From the NCBI GenBank assembly GCA_021323255.1, contig JAJTCL010000190.1, forward strand, positions 1-8,281: a stretch of DNA of 8,281 nt, written 5' to 3'. A program made the translations under genes and the position numbers. Within the stretch, counting starts at the first letter, position 1, and every line of letters starts with the position of its first letter. This DNA is from Propionibacteriaceae bacterium (GTDB lineage Bacteria > Actinomycetota > Actinomycetes > Propionibacteriales > Propionibacteriaceae). Below, piece by piece: positions 6,797 through 8,281 of this stretch. Below the pieces are notes generated by a model. That model saw nothing but the letters and a program-made list of their open reading frames with translations, ran no database searches and was not told the DNA's origin.

Positions 6797-7174
6797 GTGT
6801 CAACCCTTTGGCGCAAGTGGACGGAAAGGGCAATGAGATCGCCCATCGTCTTGTCGTTGGTGACCTCTTTCCGTCGTGCCCGGCGGCGCATGATCCAGAC
6901 TGGTGCCGTGATCCGTCGCCGAGTGGTGGCCTATGGACGGGTGCAGGGTGTGTTCTTTCGCGACACCTGCCGGCGTCAAGCGTGGACGCGCGGGGTGTCC
7001 GGTTGGGTCACCAACCGGGACGACGGCGCTGTTGAGGCTGTCTTCGAGGGCGAGCCTTCCGACGTGCAGGCAATGGTCGACTGGGCACGCAGGGGCCCAG
7101 CTCATGCGGAAGTGGCTGAGCTGGAGGTTATCGAGGAGGAGCCATGCGGCGAACGGGGTTTCTCCGTCCGCTGA
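6797..7174 (+). CDS. acyP: Acylphosphatase
   Basis: This small cytoplasmic enzyme hydrolyses acyl phosphates such as carbamoyl phosphate and 1,3-bisphosphoglycerate. The family signature YGRVQGVFFRDTC (residues 46-58, counted from GTG 6797) carries the phosphate-binding loop and catalytic Arg55, and GWVTNRDDG carries the catalytic Asn73. The fold length after the signature is normal. I set the start at GTG 6797 because AAAGGA lies 5 nt before it and it directly follows the ileS stop, implying translational coupling. That gives an unusual, basic extension of about 31 residues containing rare AGG and AGA codons. A start at ATG 6890 would give a standard 94-residue protein but has no visible Shine-Dalgarno, so the start is uncertain. 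The gene is likely co-transcribed with ileS and thus under the T-box promoter. It converges on the folate gene with a 15-nt gap and no terminator between. Confidence 0.88.
   Translation: MSTLWRKWTERAMRSPIVLSLVTSFRRARRRMIQTGAVIRRRVVAYGRVQGVFFRDTCRRQAWTRGVSGWVTNRDDGAVEAVFEGEPSDVQAMVDWARRGPAHAEVAELEVIEEEPCGERGFSVR
6820..6875 (+). repeat. Perfect 9-bp inverted repeat at the ileS-acyP junction
   Basis: GACGGAAAG (6820-6828) and CTTTCCGTC (6867-6875) are perfectly complementary, and the stem can extend by one G.U and one G-C pair to 11 bp. The 34-nt loop contains bases able to form a GGGC/GCCC hairpin (6828-6831 with 6841-6844), which competes with the extended stem. There is no T tract, so it does not look like a terminator. 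It lies within the extension if acyP starts at 6797, or in its leader if acyP starts at 6890. Confidence 0.4.
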
Positions 7175-7189
7175 TGACGAGCTGGCAAT

Positions 7190-7861
7190 TCACAAGTTGC
7201 AAAGCACCGACGGCTCGCAGGTGATCATGCGGGTCGGTGTCACGATGACGTCGACCCGACGGTCCCAGGCATGCACCGGAATCGTTTTCAGCACCTCGTC
7301 GTCGTTGAGCAGTACCCAGATCGGTGCGCTCTGGGAGGCGTGCCGCAGGGCCCGGTCGTACCAACCGGCGCCTCTTCCCAGACGGTCGCCGTGAAGGTTG
7401 GCGGCCAGTCCCGGGCAGATGATCAGCTCTGCCTCGGGCAGCTGTTCGCTCGGCACCGGGTCGCCTGTCGGTTCCAAGATTGAGTACGCCCCAACCCGCA
7501 GTGCATCGGGCCCCTCGTACGGCGCCCAAGCCGGTTTGTCGAGACGGCCGCCAATCGGGTGGGAGAGCACCGGCAGCAGCACGCGGACGCTGTTAGCTGC
7601 CAGCCAAGCGACCAGCTGAAGTGTCCCCGGCTCCGAGCCGCTGGAGAGATACGCTGCGACGGTGTCCGGAATCCGGTCCTCCAGGGAGAACTCGATCATT
7701 GCCATCCGTGACTCGTCGTCATGGTCTCGCTGCTCGTGGGTACGTGCGTCACGGCGGAACAGGATGGCTTTCCGGAGGGTTTGCTTTGCCCCAGCTATCG
7801 CTGCGGCGTCGATCGCCGCCATCGCCGCGAGGTCGACGGCCTGATCCGGCTGGGTTTGCAC
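7190..7861 (-). CDS. 5-formyltetrahydrofolate cyclo-ligase family protein (MTHFS)
   Basis: This is a 223-residue protein of the family that converts 5-formyl-THF and ATP to 5,10-methenyl-THF, returning a storage or inhibitory folate to the one-carbon pool. The N-terminal K26-QTLR-KAILFRR segment fits the family's basic ATP-binding helix. The signature PGLAANLHGDRLGRGAGWYDR (about 150-170) matches PGLAFDxxGxRLGxGxGxYDR, and HAWDRRVDVIVTPT (198-210) is the usual C-terminal segment. The start is GTG 7861: TAGGCT (7873-7868, minus strand) is a TANNNT -10 box 6 nt upstream, suggesting a leaderless message. No Shine-Dalgarno is apparent. The first 24 or so residues are Ala-rich and not part of the conserved domain; an in-frame ATG at residue 14 is possible but less favoured. 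It is divergent from moeA and convergent with acyP. Family assignment is firm; the enzymatic role is inferred from the motif. Confidence 0.9.
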   Translation of the reverse strand: MQTQPDQAVDLAAMAAIDAAAIAGAKQTLRKAILFRRDARTHEQRDHDDESRMAMIEFSLEDRIPDTVAAYLSSGSEPGTLQLVAWLAANSVRVLLPVLSHPIGGRLDKPAWAPYEGPDALRVGAYSILEPTGDPVPSEQLPEAELIICPGLAANLHGDRLGRGAGWYDRALRHASQSAPIWVLLNDDEVLKTIPVHAWDRRVDVIVTPTRMITCEPSVLCNL

Positions 7862-8010
7862 GGACCCAGCCTAGTCGCGCTGAGGTCTCAAACGGCTGCC
7901 CTCGCGTCAGCGTGTCTTGCGGGCATGATCATCTTTTGACGTGGTTTTGTCGGCGTTGACCCAGCGCGACGTTCGAGCCATCGCAGCGAGGCAGCACTAC
8001 TGTGTGGGGC
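7862..8010. promoter_or_regulatory. Divergent promoter region between the folate gene and moeA
   Basis: This 149-nt spacer holds two outward -10 candidates: TAGGCT (7873-7868, minus), 6 nt before GTG 7861, and TACTGT (7998-8003, plus), 7 nt before ATG 8011. Both fit TANNNT and leaderless initiation. TTGAC occurs twice, 20 bp apart (7936-7940 and 7956-7960), but neither copy is at a -35 distance from the moeA -10. They could belong to another start or be a binding site for a regulator. No gene or RNA is recognisable in the spacer. Confidence 0.45.
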
Positions 8011-8281
8011 ATGCCCTTGTTCACCCGCAAGAGAGTTGACGAATCGCAGCAGGGCGGGACACAGTTCGAGCCACTTCCCGAGCCGCCCGAGCCGGATCGC
8101 GGCCAGTTCCGATCGATGCAGGCTCACCGCCAGTATCTGCTCAGCTGCGTGAACCCACTTCGGCCCTTCCGCCAGCACATTCTCGACGCGGTCGGCCTGA
8201 ATATCTGCGAAGACATCGTCTCCACGATCGACCTGCCGCGATTCGACAATTCCGCAATGGACGGTTACGCGGTGCGCGCCG
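8011..8281 (+). CDS. moeA: Molybdopterin molybdenumtransferase MoeA, N-terminal part (cut by window)
   Basis: This is the first 90 residues of MoeA, which inserts molybdate into adenylylated molybdopterin in the last step of Mo-cofactor synthesis. The hallmark LPRFDNSAMDGYAVRA is at 75-90, preceded by the expected helix-strand QHILDAVGLNICEDIVSTIDLP, where family members usually read ...LLDALGRVLAEDV.... The first 35 or so residues (MPLFTRKRVDESQQGG, then a Pro/Glu-rich stretch) are an extension beyond the usual start near residue 36, where an in-frame ATG lies at 8116. I favour 8011 because TACTGT sits 7 nt upstream as a leaderless -10 box; the GTGGGG just before the ATG is too close to act as a good Shine-Dalgarno. 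The gene continues beyond the window. It is divergent from the folate gene. Confidence 0.9.
   Translation, partial: MPLFTRKRVDESQQGGTQFEPLPEPPEPDRGQFRSMQAHRQYLLSCVNPLRPFRQHILDAVGLNICEDIVSTIDLPRFDNSAMDGYAVRA

Noticed and set aside
7175..7189. Bidirectional terminator between acyP and the folate gene
   Set aside because: The 15-nt gap holds no inverted repeat.
7888..8178. 96-codon minus-strand open frame across the moeA start
   Set aside because: It covers the divergent promoter region and the real moeA N-terminus, and has no motif.

Overview
The window looks like chromosomal DNA from a high-G+C actinobacterium (Actinomycetota). I infer this from three things: the G+C-rich codon usage with frequent GTG starts, an actinobacterial-type translational T-box riboswitch with an ultrashort Stem I in front of ileS, and TANNNT -10 boxes placed 6-7 nt before start codons, as in leaderless actinobacterial transcripts. 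I cannot assign a genus. There is no sign of phage, insertion sequences, CRISPR, tRNA or rRNA, and no gene-free stretch exceeds 300 bases.

Layout from left to right. (1) Positions 1-657, minus strand: an APH/homoserine-kinase-II-like small-molecule kinase, cut by the window edge. (2) An 89-95 nt divergent intergenic region whose two candidate -10 boxes overlap. (3) 753-3308, plus: a large membrane-anchored or exported penicillin-acylase-family (S45) Ntn hydrolase. (4) 3309-3582: the ileS control region, with a -10 box, an Ile-specific T-box (specifier ATC at 3392-3394, T-box core at 3519-3531), and mutually exclusive antisequestrator and sequestrator helices next to the ileS Shine-Dalgarno. 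(5) 3583-6796: ileS, isoleucyl-tRNA synthetase, broken at about 5813-5822 into two reading frames. About 16 codons of the anticodon-binding domain are missing. (6) 6797-7174, plus: an acylphosphatase directly abutting ileS. (7) 7190-7861, minus: a 5-formyltetrahydrofolate cyclo-ligase-family protein, convergent with acyP. (8) A 149-nt divergent intergenic region, then 8011-8281, plus: the N-terminal part of moeA (molybdenum cofactor synthesis), cut by the window edge.

The genes are mostly housekeeping and metabolic: isoleucine-tRNA charging under tRNA-sensing control, folate C1 metabolism and molybdopterin synthesis, plus two accessory enzymes of unknown substrate (the kinase and the acylase). 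I found no new multi-gene system. The most noteworthy item is the disrupted ileS reading frame: an essential gene lacking about 47 nt. This is either an assembly or sequencing fault, or a real lesion that needs a second IleRS. The leaderless promoter architecture shared by three genes and the near-complete T-box switch are the next most informative signals.
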